Notes: generated by a model not told the origin, from the sequence alone. DNA of 35,116 bases from Geobacter sp. (GCA_025360785.1 JANYBN010000226.1:1-35116); one strand, 5' to 3'; counted from the stretch's first letter, positions 8,550 through 17,521 are shown. Numbers and translations are program-made.

Positions 8550-8610
8550 AACCTTACCCCCCCCCAGCCCCCTCCTTGAAGGGAAGGAGGGGTTGGGGGG
8601 GGTTGGGTTT
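8549..8610. repeat. C/G-rich inverted repeat, family B copy 1 (extended), with G-runs
   Basis: A C-rich left arm (8549-8577, ending CCCCCTCCTT) faces a G-rich right arm beginning AAGGAGGGG at 8584. They are separated by a short GAAGGG spacer and extend outward to AAACC/GGTTT. The core CCCCTCCTT/AAGGAGGGG is shared with copies at 17492-17514 and 25803-25823. It lies between the MCP/CheZ-like gene and the STAS gene. The + strand at 8581-8607 has four runs of three or more G, so a quadruplex is an alternative fold. Confidence 0.8.
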
Positions 8611-8640
8611 AGTTTGCAACCCGGGATTAAGGAGCCTGTC

Positions 8641-8988
8641 ATGCCACTCAACAGTTCAGTCCGTGAAAACGGCGCAATAATCGTCACCAGCGGTGATCGC
8701 CTGACTATTGAAAACGCTGCGGAATTTTCGCGCATCGTCCGCGAGGCGCTGGAAGCGTCAAGTATCATCGAACTCGAATTTGATCCAGCGGTCGAAATTG
8801 ACATAACAGGTCTGCAGATCATCTGTTCAGCCTGCAAGAGCGCTGCTAACAGCGGTAAAATATTTTCGTATCACGGCCAGCAGCCGCAAACTCTGGCAGA
8901 TATCATTAAGAGTAGCGGTGCTGAGCGGCATTCGGCCTGCAAGCACAACAATAATTCAACCTGTATCTGGTTTGGAGGTACCAACTAA
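8641..8988 (+). CDS. STAS-domain protein, chemotaxis-associated
   Basis: 115 residues forming one STAS domain of the anti-sigma-factor-antagonist type. The usual phosphorylation loop is DITGLQ, placing Thr56 where Ser/Thr is modified in SpoIIAA-like proteins. The C-terminal part has two Cys (HSACKH and STCIW), a pattern I associate with STAS proteins found beside cheY and cheA. The start is the ATG with AAGGAG 7 bases upstream; the frame runs further up into the G-rich repeat but has no proper start there. Its TAA overlaps the cheY ATG by one base, so translation is coupled. The partner is unknown: it could bind a kinase-like protein such as the one at 17569, but that is speculation. Confidence 0.82.
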   Translation: MPLNSSVRENGAIIVTSGDRLTIENAAEFSRIVREALEASSIIELEFDPAVEIDITGLQIICSACKSAANSGKIFSYHGQQPQTLADIIKSSGAERHSACKHNNNSTCIWFGGTN

Positions 8989-9353
8989 TGGCAAAGTTAA
9001 TCATGACAGCCGATGATTCGGCCAGTGTCCGGCAGATGGTGGCATTTACCCTTAAACAGAACGGTTATGATGTCGTTGAGGCGGTCGATGGCAAGGATGC
9101 CCTTAATAAACTGAACGCGCAAAAAGTCGATATGCTGCTGACCGATTTGAATATGCCCAATATGGACGGCATCGGCCTCATCAAAGGTGTGCGTGCCGGA
9201 ACCCTCAATAAATTCATTCCGATTGTCATGCTTACCACTGAATCTAACGACACTAAAAAGGGTGAAGGCAAAGCCGCCGGTGCCACCGGCTGGATCGTTA
9301 AGCCATTCAAACCGGAGCAGTTGATTGCCGTGATTAAAAAGGTACTGGGGTGA
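8988..9353 (+). CDS. cheY: Chemotaxis response regulator CheY
   Basis: 121 residues, single receiver. Asp9-Asp10, phosphoacceptor Asp53 in LLTDLNMPNMDG, Thr83 in VMLTTES and Lys105 in WIVKPFKPEQ are all in place, so it should be phosphorylated. It starts within the STAS stop codon and ends 4 bases before cheA, so it is almost certainly the cognate target of that CheA. The downstream effector (flagellar switch, pilus or other) is not in the window. Confidence 0.96.
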   Translation: MAKLIMTADDSASVRQMVAFTLKQNGYDVVEAVDGKDALNKLNAQKVDMLLTDLNMPNMDGIGLIKGVRAGTLNKFIPIVMLTTESNDTKKGEGKAAGATGWIVKPFKPEQLIAVIKKVLG

Positions 9354-9357
9354 GATC

Positions 9358-11481
9358 ATGATGGAAGAAGCAATTGCAACGTATCGCGAAGAGGCCGGTG
9401 AACTGCTGGCAGAGCTGGAAACTTCGCTGCTCGACCTGGAAGAAACGCCCGATGACAATGATCTGATCAACCGCGTCTTTCGTGCCATGCACACCATAAA
9501 GGGCTCTGGCGCGATGTTTGGTTTCGATGAGATTGCAGGTTTTACGCACGAGGTTGAGACGGTTTTCGATATGGTGCGCAACGGTAAGATGACCGTCACC
9601 AAACGCTTGCTTGATCTGACGCTGAAATCGCGCGACCACATTTCCTATCTGCTCAATATTCCCGAAGGCGAAGAGCTTGATCGCAGCGAGGGAGATGAAA
9701 TTATCGCAGGTCTGCGCCAACTGGTGCCACAGATAGAAATGCCGCAAAAAGGTTCCGATGAGGTGCCGGTCATTGAGCTCCCGGCGCTGTCCGAGGATGA
9801 ACTTGCCAATGAGTGTACCTGGCGTATCCGCTTCCGTCCCGCTCACAATATCCTGATGTGCGGCACCAACCCCATTTCGCTGATTAACGAACTGCGCGGT
9901 CTTGGTAAAGCTCACGTTGTCGCCCAGTTCGACGAGATTCCTGCGTTAGACGAACTGGTGGGTGAAAATTGCTATATCTATTGGGATATCATCCTGACTA
10001 CGACCCGTGGCGAAGATGCCATCAAGGATGTCTTTATCTTTGTAGAGGACGATTGCGATATCAAGATCGAGCTTATTGACAGAAGCGGCCTGATTGATCG
10101 TGAAGAAGGCTACAAAAAACTGGGCTACATTCTGGTCGAACGTGGTGATCTCTCGCCGGTTGAAATGCAGAAGGTACTGATGCTGCAGAAGCGCTTCGGC
10201 GAACTGCTGGTAGAGCAGGGTATTGTCTCGCCGGAAAAGGTACAGTCGGCTCTGGTCGAGCAGCAGCATGTCAAAAGCGTCCGCAAGGAACGCAGCGAAG
10301 CTCCGCCACAGGAAGCCGCCGCCAGCATCCGTGTTCCGGCCGAACGTCTGGATCAGCTGATTAACCTGGTTGGCGAAATGGTTACGGTACAGGCGCACCT
10401 GTCCCAGGTTTCCTTTGCCGGTGGCGATCCCACCTTTATCGCCATCTCGGAAGAGGTCGAGCGCCTCACCAACGAACTGCGCGACACCGCCCTCAATATC
10501 CGCATGCTCCCGATCGGCAGCACTTTCAGCAAATTCAAACGGCTGGTGCGCGATCTCTCAAGCGAACTCGGCAAAGAGATCGAAATGGAGACTTTCGGCG
10601 CCGAAACCGAACTGGACAAGACCGTAATCGAAAAACTGAACGATCCGCTGGTTCATATAATCCGCAACTGCATCGATCACGGCATCGAAATGCCCGAGGT
10701 GCGCAAGGCAGCCGGTAAATCATCACACGGCACCGTCTGTCTGGGAGCCGAACATTCCGGAGATTCAGTGCTGGTAACCATCCGCGATGACGGCGGCGGG
10801 CTTGACCGTGATCGAATCCGCGCCAAGGCTATTGAAAGGGGCTTGATTTCGGCTACTGCCGAAGTGTCTGATAAAGAGATCTATGCACAGATCTTTGCTC
10901 CAGGATTTTCTACTGCTGAAAAGGTGACCAGCGTCTCCGGGCGCGGTGTCGGCATGGATGTCGTCAAGCGGGGTATCGACGGCTTGCGCGGTTCGATCGG
11001 AGTGGATAGCGTCAGCGGCGCTGGCACGACCATCACCCTCAAGATTCCGCTGACTCTGGCGATCATCGACAGTCTGCTGGTCAAGATCGGCAAGGATCAT
11101 TTCGTCCTGCCGCTGGCTGCGGTAGAGGAGTGCGTCGAACTGACTGCTGAGGATATCAAAAACTCTCATGGCCGCAATCTCGCCAACGTGCGCGGTGTTA
11201 TTATCCCTTATATTCCACTGCGCCAGCATTTCCGCATCAGAGATCAGCGTCCGGAAATCGAGCAGATTGTGATTGCCGATATTCACGGCACCAAGGTAGG
11301 TTTCGTGGTTGATCATGTAGTCGGAGAGCATCAGACCGTCATCAAGTCCCTCGGCAAGATGTACCGCGATGTGAAGGGTGTCTCCGGGGCGACCATTCTG
11401 GGTGACGGCACGGTGGCGCTGATCCTCGATATGAGTGTACTGCTGCAGTCAATCGAGAAACTGGAGCATGCGGGAATGTAA
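9358..11481 (+). CDS. cheA: Chemotaxis histidine kinase CheA with MshEN-like linker repeat
   Basis: 707 residues. The P1/Hpt domain (about 1-105) has phosphoacceptor His45 in MHTIKGSG. A P2-type regulator-binding domain follows (about 150-242). Then comes an unusual tandem of two 24-residue motifs (about 254-302: KLGYILVERGDL and RFGELLVEQGIV). The P3 dimerisation segment (about 325-385), P4 ATPase (HIIRNCIDHGIE, RDDGGGLD, GRGVGMD) and P5 CheW-like domain (about 565-700) complete it. It takes its signal from the MCP/CheW array and phosphorylates CheY and CheB. ATG at 9358 or 9361 both work; GGGGTGAG lies just before. All catalytic motifs look intact. The tandem motif is not a standard CheA part and is treated as a finding. 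Confidence 0.96.
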   Translation: MMEEAIATYREEAGELLAELETSLLDLEETPDDNDLINRVFRAMHTIKGSGAMFGFDEIAGFTHEVETVFDMVRNGKMTVTKRLLDLTLKSRDHISYLLNIPEGEELDRSEGDEIIAGLRQLVPQIEMPQKGSDEVPVIELPALSEDELANECTWRIRFRPAHNILMCGTNPISLINELRGLGKAHVVAQFDEIPALDELVGENCYIYWDIILTTTRGEDAIKDVFIFVEDDCDIKIELIDRSGLIDREEGYKKLGYILVERGDLSPVEMQKVLMLQKRFGELLVEQGIVSPEKVQSALVEQQHVKSVRKERSEAPPQEAAASIRVPAERLDQLINLVGEMVTVQAHLSQVSFAGGDPTFIAISEEVERLTNELRDTALNIRMLPIGSTFSKFKRLVRDLSSELGKEIEMETFGAETELDKTVIEKLNDPLVHIIRNCIDHGIEMPEVRKAAGKSSHGTVCLGAEHSGDSVLVTIRDDGGGLDRDRIRAKAIERGLISATAEVSDKEIYAQIFAPGFSTAEKVTSVSGRGVGMDVVKRGIDGLRGSIGVDSVSGAGTTITLKIPLTLAIIDSLLVKIGKDHFVLPLAAVEECVELTAEDIKNSHGRNLANVRGVIIPYIPLRQHFRIRDQRPEIEQIVIADIHGTKVGFVVDHVVGEHQTVIKSLGKMYRDVKGVSGATILGDGTVALILDMSVLLQSIEKLEHAGM

Positions 11482-11545
11482 CTGTTCTCTTCACCTCTGT
11501 TGTTGCAAAGTAAAGTGTGGGTAGCACAACCTAAAAGGAGGAAGT

Positions 11546-13231
11546 ATGTTCGCAAACATGAAGATTGGTAAACGGATGACGCTTGGATTTGGTTTGCTGT
11601 TGGTGTTCATGGTGGTGCTGATCTGGGAAGGTGTAACGGGGATGTCTGCTATCCAGAAGAATCTTGACCGGATCGTCAAGGTCAACAATGTCCGCATTGA
11701 TTTGGTTAATGATGTTTATAAAGACGTAGATCAAATATCTATCAATATCCGTAACATAATCATCAGTAAAGATCAGGAGAAAGTGAAGGAATATCAACAA
11801 CGTATTGTCAAATATCGAGAAGAGTATGGTGCCAACTTTAAAAAAGTAGAGGAGATGACCAGCAAGGACGATAAACAGTCCTGGGAGATAATTGCAAAAA
11901 TTAAAGAGACAGTCTCCGCCTTTGCTCAATCCAACAATAAAGTCGTCGAGCTTGCCCTGGCGGCAAAGGATGCTGAAGCAGGTGTTCTGCTCAGCAAGGA
12001 AGCCGCTCCCCTGGGAAGAAAGTTGTCAGAAGAGATGGATCAATTGATTGATCACAATGCTTCACGCAGCAAGATGCGTTTTGAAGAGGCGGAAAAGGAA
12101 TATAATTCCGCACGCAACACGATGTTCGGTCTGGGTGCCGGTGCCCTTCTGATTGCCATCTTCACAGCCTTCTTTCTGACACGCGGAATAGTCGGCCCTC
12201 TTACCGTGGCCGTAGGTGTTGCCAACAAACTTGCTGCCGGCGATCTGACCGTGGAAGTTGAGGTTAAGAGCACGGACGAAACCGGCCAGTTACTGGAAGC
12301 GATCAAGAACATGGTCGACAAGCTGAAGCATGTCGTCGGCGATGTTATGTCGGCCGCCGATAATGTTTCTTCCGGCAGCCAGCAGCTCTCCTCCACCGCC
12401 CAGCAGATGTCACAGGGCGCCACCGAGCAGGCCGCCAGCGCCGAAGAAATATCATCCAGTATGGAAGAGATGGCCTCCAGCATCCGCCAGAATACCGACA
12501 ACGCGATGCAGACCGAAAAAATATCCATCAAGAGTTCAGTGGATGCCAAAGAAGGCGGCAAGGCTGTTATAGAGACGGTTGCCGCCATGAAGGAAATCGC
12601 CACCAAAATCTCTATCATCGAAGAGATCGCCCGCCAGACCAACCTGTTGGCGCTGAACGCCGCCATCGAAGCGGCCCGTGCCGGTGAACATGGTAAAGGT
12701 TTCGCCGTAGTTGCCTCCGAAGTTCGTAAACTGGCCGAGCGGAGCCAGTCTGCCGCCGGTGAGATATCAGGCCTTTCCACCCGCAGCGTGGCTATTGCTG
12801 AGCAGGCGGGTGAGATGCTGACCAAGATGGTGCCTGACATCCAGCGCACCGCCGAACTGGTGCAGGAAATCACCGCCTCCAGCAAGGAACAGGATGCCGG
12901 CGCCGAGCAGATCAACAAGGCGATCCAGCAGCTGGATCAGGTTATTCAGCAGAACGCTTCGGCATCTGAAGAGATGGCCTCCACTTCGGAAGAGCTTTCC
13001 AGCCAGGCAGAACAGTTGAGCGATGCGGTTTCCTTCTTCAAAATCGACGGCGGCGGTCATTCCCGCGCCCCGCGTCAACAGGCTGCCAAACAGGGTAAAC
13101 GTGTACAGATTGCCCACGCCGGTGTTAAGGGTAAAACTTCACCGTCCAAGCGAACATCTGGCGGAGGTATAAACCTGGAACTTGGGAACGCCGGTCCGGA
13201 CCATCTGGACGATGAGTTTGAAAAATATTGA
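11546..13231 (+). CDS. Methyl-accepting chemotaxis protein (transmembrane, copy 2)
   Basis: 561 residues, same layout as the MCP at 585. Transmembrane helix 1 is at about 12-27, then a helical periplasmic sensor, transmembrane helix 2 at about 190-212, HAMP, and a signalling hairpin with the [20 protein letters not shown] tip. The sensor domain is unrelated by eye to that of copy 1. The signalling part differs at only about 20 of about 238 positions. The C-terminus has the same linker and tail ending DDEFEKY. AAAGGAGGAAG precedes the ATG. It lies 64 bases after cheA and is the likely dedicated receptor of this array. The ligand is unknown. Confidence 0.96.
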   Translation: MFANMKIGKRMTLGFGLLLVFMVVLIWEGVTGMSAIQKNLDRIVKVNNVRIDLVNDVYKDVDQISINIRNIIISKDQEKVKEYQQRIVKYREEYGANFKKVEEMTSKDDKQSWEIIAKIKETVSAFAQSNNKVVELALAAKDAEAGVLLSKEAAPLGRKLSEEMDQLIDHNASRSKMRFEEAEKEYNSARNTMFGLGAGALLIAIFTAFFLTRGIVGPLTVAVGVANKLAAGDLTVEVEVKSTDETGQLLEAIKNMVDKLKHVVGDVMSAADNVSSGSQQLSSTAQQMSQGATEQAASAEEISSSMEEMASSIRQNTDNAMQTEKISIKSSVDAKEGGKAVIETVAAMKEIATKISIIEEIARQTNLLALNAAIEAARAGEHGKGFAVVASEVRKLAERSQSAAGEISGLSTRSVAIAEQAGEMLTKMVPDIQRTAELVQEITASSKEQDAGAEQINKAIQQLDQVIQQNASASEEMASTSEELSSQAEQLSDAVSFFKIDGGGHSRAPRQQAAKQGKRVQIAHAGVKGKTSPSKRTSGGGINLELGNAGPDHLDDEFEKY

Positions 13232-13315
13232 TTTGTAGGGGCGCGGTCTGTGACCCGCCCGCCTTTGATTTTGATTAGAAAAAACAGGACGGGTCTAAGA
13301 CCCCGCCCCTACAAA
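13232..13315. repeat. Long GC-rich inverted repeat, family A copy 2
   Basis: The left arm starts TTTGTAGGGGCGCGGTCT at 13232 and the right arm ends AGACCCCGCCCCTACAAA at 13315. The arms span about 28 bases each with a few mismatches and an AT-rich loop of about 25 bases. It starts on the base after the MCP stop codon, as the family A element nearly does at 2289. It separates mcp from the second cheW and may tune expression between them. Confidence 0.85.
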
Positions 13316-13352
13316 AAAGCATTTCCCTTGATCATTGAAAGGAGTTTACTTT

Positions 13353-13838
13353 ATGAGCGTAGCGGGAATAACCGAAACGGTTCAATATTTGACATTCAAA
13401 TTGTCTGACGAGGTCTTCGCCCTGGATGTTGCCAAGGTGCGCGAGATCCTGGAAATAACCAACATAACCAAAGTCCCTCAGACTCCGGATTTCATGCGGG
13501 GCGTCATCAATCTGCGCGGCAGCGTGGTGCCGGTCATCGACATGCGTCTCAAGTTCGGCATGAGCGAGACGGAACAGACCGTCAACACCTGCATCATCGT
13601 GGTGGAGGTCAACATGGACGGCGATACAACTGTGCTTGGCGCCCTTGCCGATTCGGTGCAGGAGGTGGTCGAGATGGAGCCGGAAAGTATTGAGGCTTCG
13701 CCGCATATCGGCACCAAGCTGAATACCGACTTCATCCGTGGAATGGGTAAGGTAGACTGTCGCTTCGTTATGATTCTTGACATCGACAAGGTGTTTTCTT
13801 CGGACGAACTGGCTGTAGTTCAGGGTGCAGGAGACTGA
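13353..13838 (+). CDS. cheW: Chemotaxis coupling protein CheW (copy 2)
   Basis: 161 residues, one CheW domain: YLTFKLSDEVFALDV, FMRGVINLRGSVVPVIDMRL, GALADSVQEVVEMEP and a conserved FVMILDIDKVF end. It is a close paralogue of the CheW at 59, with roughly 30 differences over 149 aligned residues. The start is the ATG at 13353 with AAAGGAG 8 bases upstream; an in-frame TTG at 13335 would put the Shine-Dalgarno inside the gene. It couples the neighbouring MCP to CheA. Confidence 0.95.
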   Translation: MSVAGITETVQYLTFKLSDEVFALDVAKVREILEITNITKVPQTPDFMRGVINLRGSVVPVIDMRLKFGMSETEQTVNTCIIVVEVNMDGDTTVLGALADSVQEVVEMEPESIEASPHIGTKLNTDFIRGMGKVDCRFVMILDIDKVFSSDELAVVQGAGD

Positions 13839-13910
13839 ACACAATAGTATAAAGTATGCTGAAATATTCTTGATGTATTTGCCGCCGGTATAAACAGCAT
13901 CGGGCAAGGA

Positions 13911-13983
13911 AGGGTCCAAAGTTACAGAGACAGGGGGGGGGGAAACCCCCGTCTCTGGCTGTAAACCGTGATCCTTGGCCCTG
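13911..13983. repeat. Inverted repeat upstream of cheR
   Basis: The left arm (from AGGGTCCAAAG, through TTACAGAGACAGGGGG) is mirrored by CCCCCGTCTCTGGCTGTAAA and then CCTTGGCCC. The arms pair imperfectly, with a run of G and an AAA turn between them. It fills most of the 172-base cheW-cheR gap. Its sequence differs from families A and B. A mobile palindromic repeat or a transcript hairpin are both possible. Confidence 0.7.
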
Positions 13984-14010
13984 AAAATAAAGCTGATAAA
14001 AGGAAAATGA

Positions 14011-14883
14011 GTGACCAAAAACCAGGACAACAGCACAAAACCTCATCTTCCTGCAACCCTGCGTGACCGCGAATTTCACCGTTTCAGCAGCTTCATTTAC
14101 GATAATGTCGGCATCAAGATGCCACCCGCCAAAAAAACCATGCTTGAGGCGCGTCTGCAGAAGCGCCTCAAGGCTTTGGGTATTCCAACTTTTGAGGAAT
14201 ACGGTGATTACGTCTTCAGCCAGGAGGGGCGGGCAGGGGAATTGATCCATCTGATTGACGTTGTGACTACCAACAAGACCGATTTTTTTCGTGAACCTGC
14301 CCATTTCGACTTTATGGTGAAGACAGCGCTGCCAACTATTCTTGAGGCTCGCAACGATGTGCAGCGCGACCCGGTGCGGATTTGGAGCGCGGGCTGTTCA
14401 ACCGGTGAAGAACCCTATACTCTGGCGATGGTTCTGTCAGAATTCGCCATTGGCCGTCCTGACTTCCGTGTTGCCATCACCGCCTCAGACATCTGCACCC
14501 AGGTGTTGCAGACTGCCAAAACAGCCATCTATCCTGAAGAGAGAACCGATCCCATTCCGCTGAACCTGAAGAAAAAATATCTTATGCGCAGCCGTGAAAA
14601 ATCCAAATCACTGGTGCGTATTTCTCCGAATTTGCGCTCACTGGTTTCATTCAGACGGATCAACTTCATGGACGATGACCTCGGTATTTCAGAAAAGATG
14701 GACATAATATTCTGCCGTAATGTGGTTATCTATTTCGATAAGCCGACCCAGCAGACCCTGATGAAAAAGTTTCATCGACAATTGAGGCCCGGAGGATACC
14801 TGTTTATCGGGCATTCAGAAACATTGAGCGGACTAGATGTTGATTTTAGCGCTGTGGCATCGACGGTGTACCGGAAAAGTTAA
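14011..14883 (+). CDS. cheR: Chemotaxis methyltransferase CheR
   Basis: 290 residues. It transfers methyl groups from S-adenosylmethionine to Glu residues of MCPs. An N-terminal helical domain (about 15-80) is followed by the TTNKTDFFRE motif (86-95), the SAM-binding WSAGCSTGEEPYTLAM (125-140), ICRNVVIYFDKP and GGYLFIGHSET. No tetratricopeptide extension is present. The start is GTG at 14011, with AAAAGGAA just upstream; the nearby ATG at 14007 is out of frame. It lies 25 bases before cheD and pairs functionally with cheB downstream. Confidence 0.95.
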   Translation: MTKNQDNSTKPHLPATLRDREFHRFSSFIYDNVGIKMPPAKKTMLEARLQKRLKALGIPTFEEYGDYVFSQEGRAGELIHLIDVVTTNKTDFFREPAHFDFMVKTALPTILEARNDVQRDPVRIWSAGCSTGEEPYTLAMVLSEFAIGRPDFRVAITASDICTQVLQTAKTAIYPEERTDPIPLNLKKKYLMRSREKSKSLVRISPNLRSLVSFRRINFMDDDLGISEKMDIIFCRNVVIYFDKPTQQTLMKKFHRQLRPGGYLFIGHSETLSGLDVDFSAVASTVYRKS

Positions 14884-14908
14884 TGGCCCTTGTCCACTAA
14901 CATCTATT

Positions 14909-15421
14909 ATGAAAAGCCTTATTGCCTCACATACGCACAGCGTCTACCTCAAGCCGGGTGAGGTACTGGTAACACTGACGCCGATGCTGGTTTCCACCGT
15001 TCTGGGGTCGTGCATCGCGGTGACTATGTTTTCGGCTTCCCGTGGTTTTGGAGCGATCTGTCATGCAATGCTGCCCGAGAATGCCGGTCGGGACAACGAC
15101 CTTCGCTATGTTGATACCGCTCTTAAGCACATTTACGACAATATATTGGAATATGGTGCCGGCAGTGATCTGGTAATCAAGTTGTTCGGCGGCGCTCAGG
15201 TGCTGAATGTTGGTAAACGGTCGGCGGACAGAATAACTGTGGGAGATCAGAACGTAGCAAAGGCCGAAGCTGTGCTGGCTTCACTGGGGCTTCTGGTCTC
15301 TGCCCGTGATACCGGCGGCACCCGGGGGCGTAAGCTCTTTTTTTGTACAAGGAGCGGGGATGTTTTTATGCGTCGTATGCGTCATGACAAACATTCTATT
15401 GATGAGGATACAATTCGATGA
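14909..15421 (+). CDS. cheD: Chemoreceptor glutamine deamidase CheD (copy 1)
   Basis: 170 residues. It deamidates receptor Gln residues to Glu. Catalytic residues seen: Cys35 in VLGSCIAV, His52 in ICHAMLP and Thr30. [15 protein letters not shown] and [11 protein letters not shown] are family landmarks. The ATG at 14909 has no clear Shine-Dalgarno, so translation may depend on cheR read-through or coupling; the longer frame overlaps cheR. Its stop overlaps the cheB start (ATGA). It differs from copy 2 by having Cys immediately before the catalytic His (ICHAML versus MNHLML). Confidence 0.93.
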   Translation: MKSLIASHTHSVYLKPGEVLVTLTPMLVSTVLGSCIAVTMFSASRGFGAICHAMLPENAGRDNDLRYVDTALKHIYDNILEYGAGSDLVIKLFGGAQVLNVGKRSADRITVGDQNVAKAEAVLASLGLLVSARDTGGTRGRKLFFCTRSGDVFMRRMRHDKHSIDEDTIR

Positions 15422-16488
15422 AAAAAATTAAAGTTCTGATAATTGACGATTCTGCTCTGGTACGCCAGACGTTGTGCGACATTCTCAATTCCGATCCTGA
15501 AATTGAGGTGGTCGGCAGCGCGGCAGATCCGATTCTGGCCGCAGAACGCATGAGAACGGTTATTCCTGATGTAATCACACTGGATGTTGAAATGCCGCGC
15601 ATGGACGGGCTGACTTTTCTGCAAAAACTGATGAGTCAGCATCCGATCCCGGTGGTGATGTGTTCCAGTCTCACCGAACATGGCAACGAGACGGCGTTGA
15701 AGGCGCTTGAATACGGCGCAGTTGATATCATCACCAAGCCGAAGATGGGCACGAAACAGTTTATTGAAGAGTCTAAAGTGCGTATCTGTGACGCTGTAAA
15801 AGGCGCAGCAGCAGCCCGTATGGGGCCACTGCGGGCGATGCGTACCATGAAGGAGGTTGCGCCGAAATATTCTGCCGACGTCATCATGGAAAAGCCCAAC
15901 AGCAAGGCGATGATCCAGACTACCGAAAAGGTCGTGGTGGTCGGGGCATCTACCGGCGGCACCGAGGCTCTCAAGGTCTTTCTGGAAATGTTGCCGGAAG
16001 ATACCCCAGGCATCGTTATCGTTCAGCATATGCCGGAAAATTTTACCGCCGCCTTTGCCAAACGGCTCGACTCCATCTGTCGGGTAACCGTCAAGGAGGC
16101 ACAGGACAATGATACGGTGGTGCGCGGCAGGGCACTGATCGCTCCGGGCAACCATCATGTTCTGCTTAAGCGGAGCGGAGCCCGTTATTATGTTGAGATC
16201 AAGGATGGCCCTCTGGTGTCACGTCACCGCCCTTCGGTGGATGTACTCTTCCGTTCCGCCGCCCGCTATGCCGGTAAAAATGCCGTTGGTGTCATTATGA
16301 CCGGCATGGGTGATGACGGAGCTCACGGAATGAAGGAAATGTTTGACGGGGGGGCGATCACTATAGCCCAGGACGAGGCAACCTGCGTGGTCTATGGCAT
16401 GCCGCACGAAGCTGTCAAGCTTGGCGGCGTCAACAAGGTTATGCCTCTGCAGAACATTGCCCATGAAGTTCTGAGGTTGTGTAGCTGA
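15418..16488 (+). CDS. cheB: Protein-glutamate methylesterase/deamidase CheB
   Basis: 356 residues. The receiver domain (about 1-125) has Asp10-Asp11 and phosphoacceptor Asp56 in [10 protein letters not shown]. The C-terminal esterase (about 170-355) has the expected triad: Ser178 in GASTGG, His204 in VQHMP and Asp300 in MGDDGA. When phosphorylated by CheA it removes methyl groups from MCPs, opposing CheR. It overlaps cheD by four bases, consistent with one adaptation operon cheR-cheD-cheB. Confidence 0.97.
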   Translation: MKKIKVLIIDDSALVRQTLCDILNSDPEIEVVGSAADPILAAERMRTVIPDVITLDVEMPRMDGLTFLQKLMSQHPIPVVMCSSLTEHGNETALKALEYGAVDIITKPKMGTKQFIEESKVRICDAVKGAAAARMGPLRAMRTMKEVAPKYSADVIMEKPNSKAMIQTTEKVVVVGASTGGTEALKVFLEMLPEDTPGIVIVQHMPENFTAAFAKRLDSICRVTVKEAQDNDTVVRGRALIAPGNHHVLLKRSGARYYVEIKDGPLVSRHRPSVDVLFRSAARYAGKNAVGVIMTGMGDDGAHGMKEMFDGGAITIAQDEATCVVYGMPHEAVKLGGVNKVMPLQNIAHEVLRLCS

Positions 16489-16574
16489 AACACTGAAACC
16501 CTGACCACCATCAGCCCTTCCTGCCAAAAGCAGGCGGAGGCGACGATTGTTGTTTTCAATCCAGGAGGTTCCCT

Positions 16575-17474
16575 ATGGCATCATCACTTGACGAAGCACT
16601 TCAGCGCTCGAACCTTTCCCAGTCAAACCAGATGGAGATGCTGACCTTCCGTCTGACGGATAATCAGCTCTACGGCATCAATGTTTTCAAGATCATTGAG
16701 ATCATTGAATGCCCCCGCAGAATCGACCGCATGCCCAATTCTCATCATGCTGTCAAGGGTGCCCTCGATTTTCGCGGCAATGCCCTGGCCGTTATCGATC
16801 TGTCAGAGGCGGTGGGTCTTTCTACCAAAGAGTTCTCCGACGAACTCGCATACATAATCATCTGTGAATACAACCGCAGCCTGACGGCTTTTATCGTCCA
16901 CGCACCGGACACGCTTCTGACGCGTAGCTGGCAGGATATTCACAAACCGGAGGGTGTCAATGCCCTTTCGCTGGTTGCAATCGCATATGCGGATAGTGGC
17001 GAGGCGATCATGCTGCTGGATATTGAATCAATTCTGGCCGATGTTGTCGGCATAGAGCGGGATCTTTCAACTGTTGCCATGATTGAGGCTGAAGGCAAAG
17101 GGAGCGGCAGGCACGTGCTTGTTGTTGATGATTCGCGTACGGCAATCATGCTGTTGCAATCGGTGCTGGATAAAATGGGCTTCACCAATACGTCCATGAT
17201 GTCTGCCGATAAGGCGCTGGAATATCTGGCAAAGGAACATGGCAAGGTTGATCTGGTTATCTCCGATATAGAAATGCCCGGTATGGATGGTTTTACCTTC
17301 ACCCGTACCTTGCGGGAACATAACGATTACAAACATCTGAAGGTTATTCTGCACAGCTCGATGAGTAATCCTTCCAATCGTCTCAAAGCAGAGCAGGCCG
17401 GCGCTGACAAGTTCGTGGCAAAATTTGATCCCGATTCCCTTTCGGAGGAAATATTCAGTCTGGTTGAGCTGTGA
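16575..17474 (+). CDS. cheV: CheV-type coupling protein (CheW domain + receiver)
   Basis: 299 residues. The CheW domain occupies about 20-165 (LTFRLTDNQLYGINVFKI, GALDFRGNALAVIDL). A receiver occupies about 180-299 with VLVVDDSRTA, phosphoacceptor Asp231 in ISDIEMPGMDG and AKFDPDSLSE, a typical CheV ending. It would couple receptors to CheA and serve in adaptation or as a phosphate sink once phosphorylated. CCAGGAGG precedes the ATG. It lies 86 bases after cheB, probably the same expression unit. Confidence 0.93.
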   Translation: MASSLDEALQRSNLSQSNQMEMLTFRLTDNQLYGINVFKIIEIIECPRRIDRMPNSHHAVKGALDFRGNALAVIDLSEAVGLSTKEFSDELAYIIICEYNRSLTAFIVHAPDTLLTRSWQDIHKPEGVNALSLVAIAYADSGEAIMLLDIESILADVVGIERDLSTVAMIEAEGKGSGRHVLVVDDSRTAIMLLQSVLDKMGFTNTSMMSADKALEYLAKEHGKVDLVISDIEMPGMDGFTFTRTLREHNDYKHLKVILHSSMSNPSNRLKAEQAGADKFVAKFDPDSLSEEIFSLVEL

Positions 17475-17480
17475 AGTACC

Positions 17481-17521
17481 CACCACCCCTAACCCCTCCT
17501 TGTCAAGGAGGGGTGTTGTTT
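17481..17521. repeat. Palindromic element, family B copy 2
   Basis: ACCCCTCCTT (17492-17501), loop GTC, AAGGAGGGGT (17505-17514): a perfect 10-base-pair hairpin. It is followed by GTTGTTTAG, which is moderately U-rich in RNA. It starts a few bases after the CheV stop codon, so it could act as a weak terminator or stabilising hairpin. Confidence 0.8.

Noticed and set aside
11512-11540. Sigma-28 (FliA)-like promoter TAAAGTGT upstream of the second MCP
   Set aside because: The -35 half is partly right, but the sequence 11 bases on (CCTAAAAG) does not match GCCGATAA.
12052-12918. 288-codon open frame on the minus strand inside the second MCP (and its counterpart at 1334-1879)
   Set aside because: Antisense shadow of the MCP coiled coil. 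The two minus frames resemble each other only because the plus-strand genes are paralogues, and no start signals are seen.
13332-14036. 234-codon minus-strand open frame across cheW and the cheR leader
   Set aside because: It runs through the inverted repeat and opposite cheW, with low-complexity His/Asp-rich composition typical of antisense shadows.
15382-16158. 258-codon minus-strand open frame over cheB
   Set aside because: It lies fully opposite an intact cheB with all catalytic residues; the translation shows no recognisable domain.
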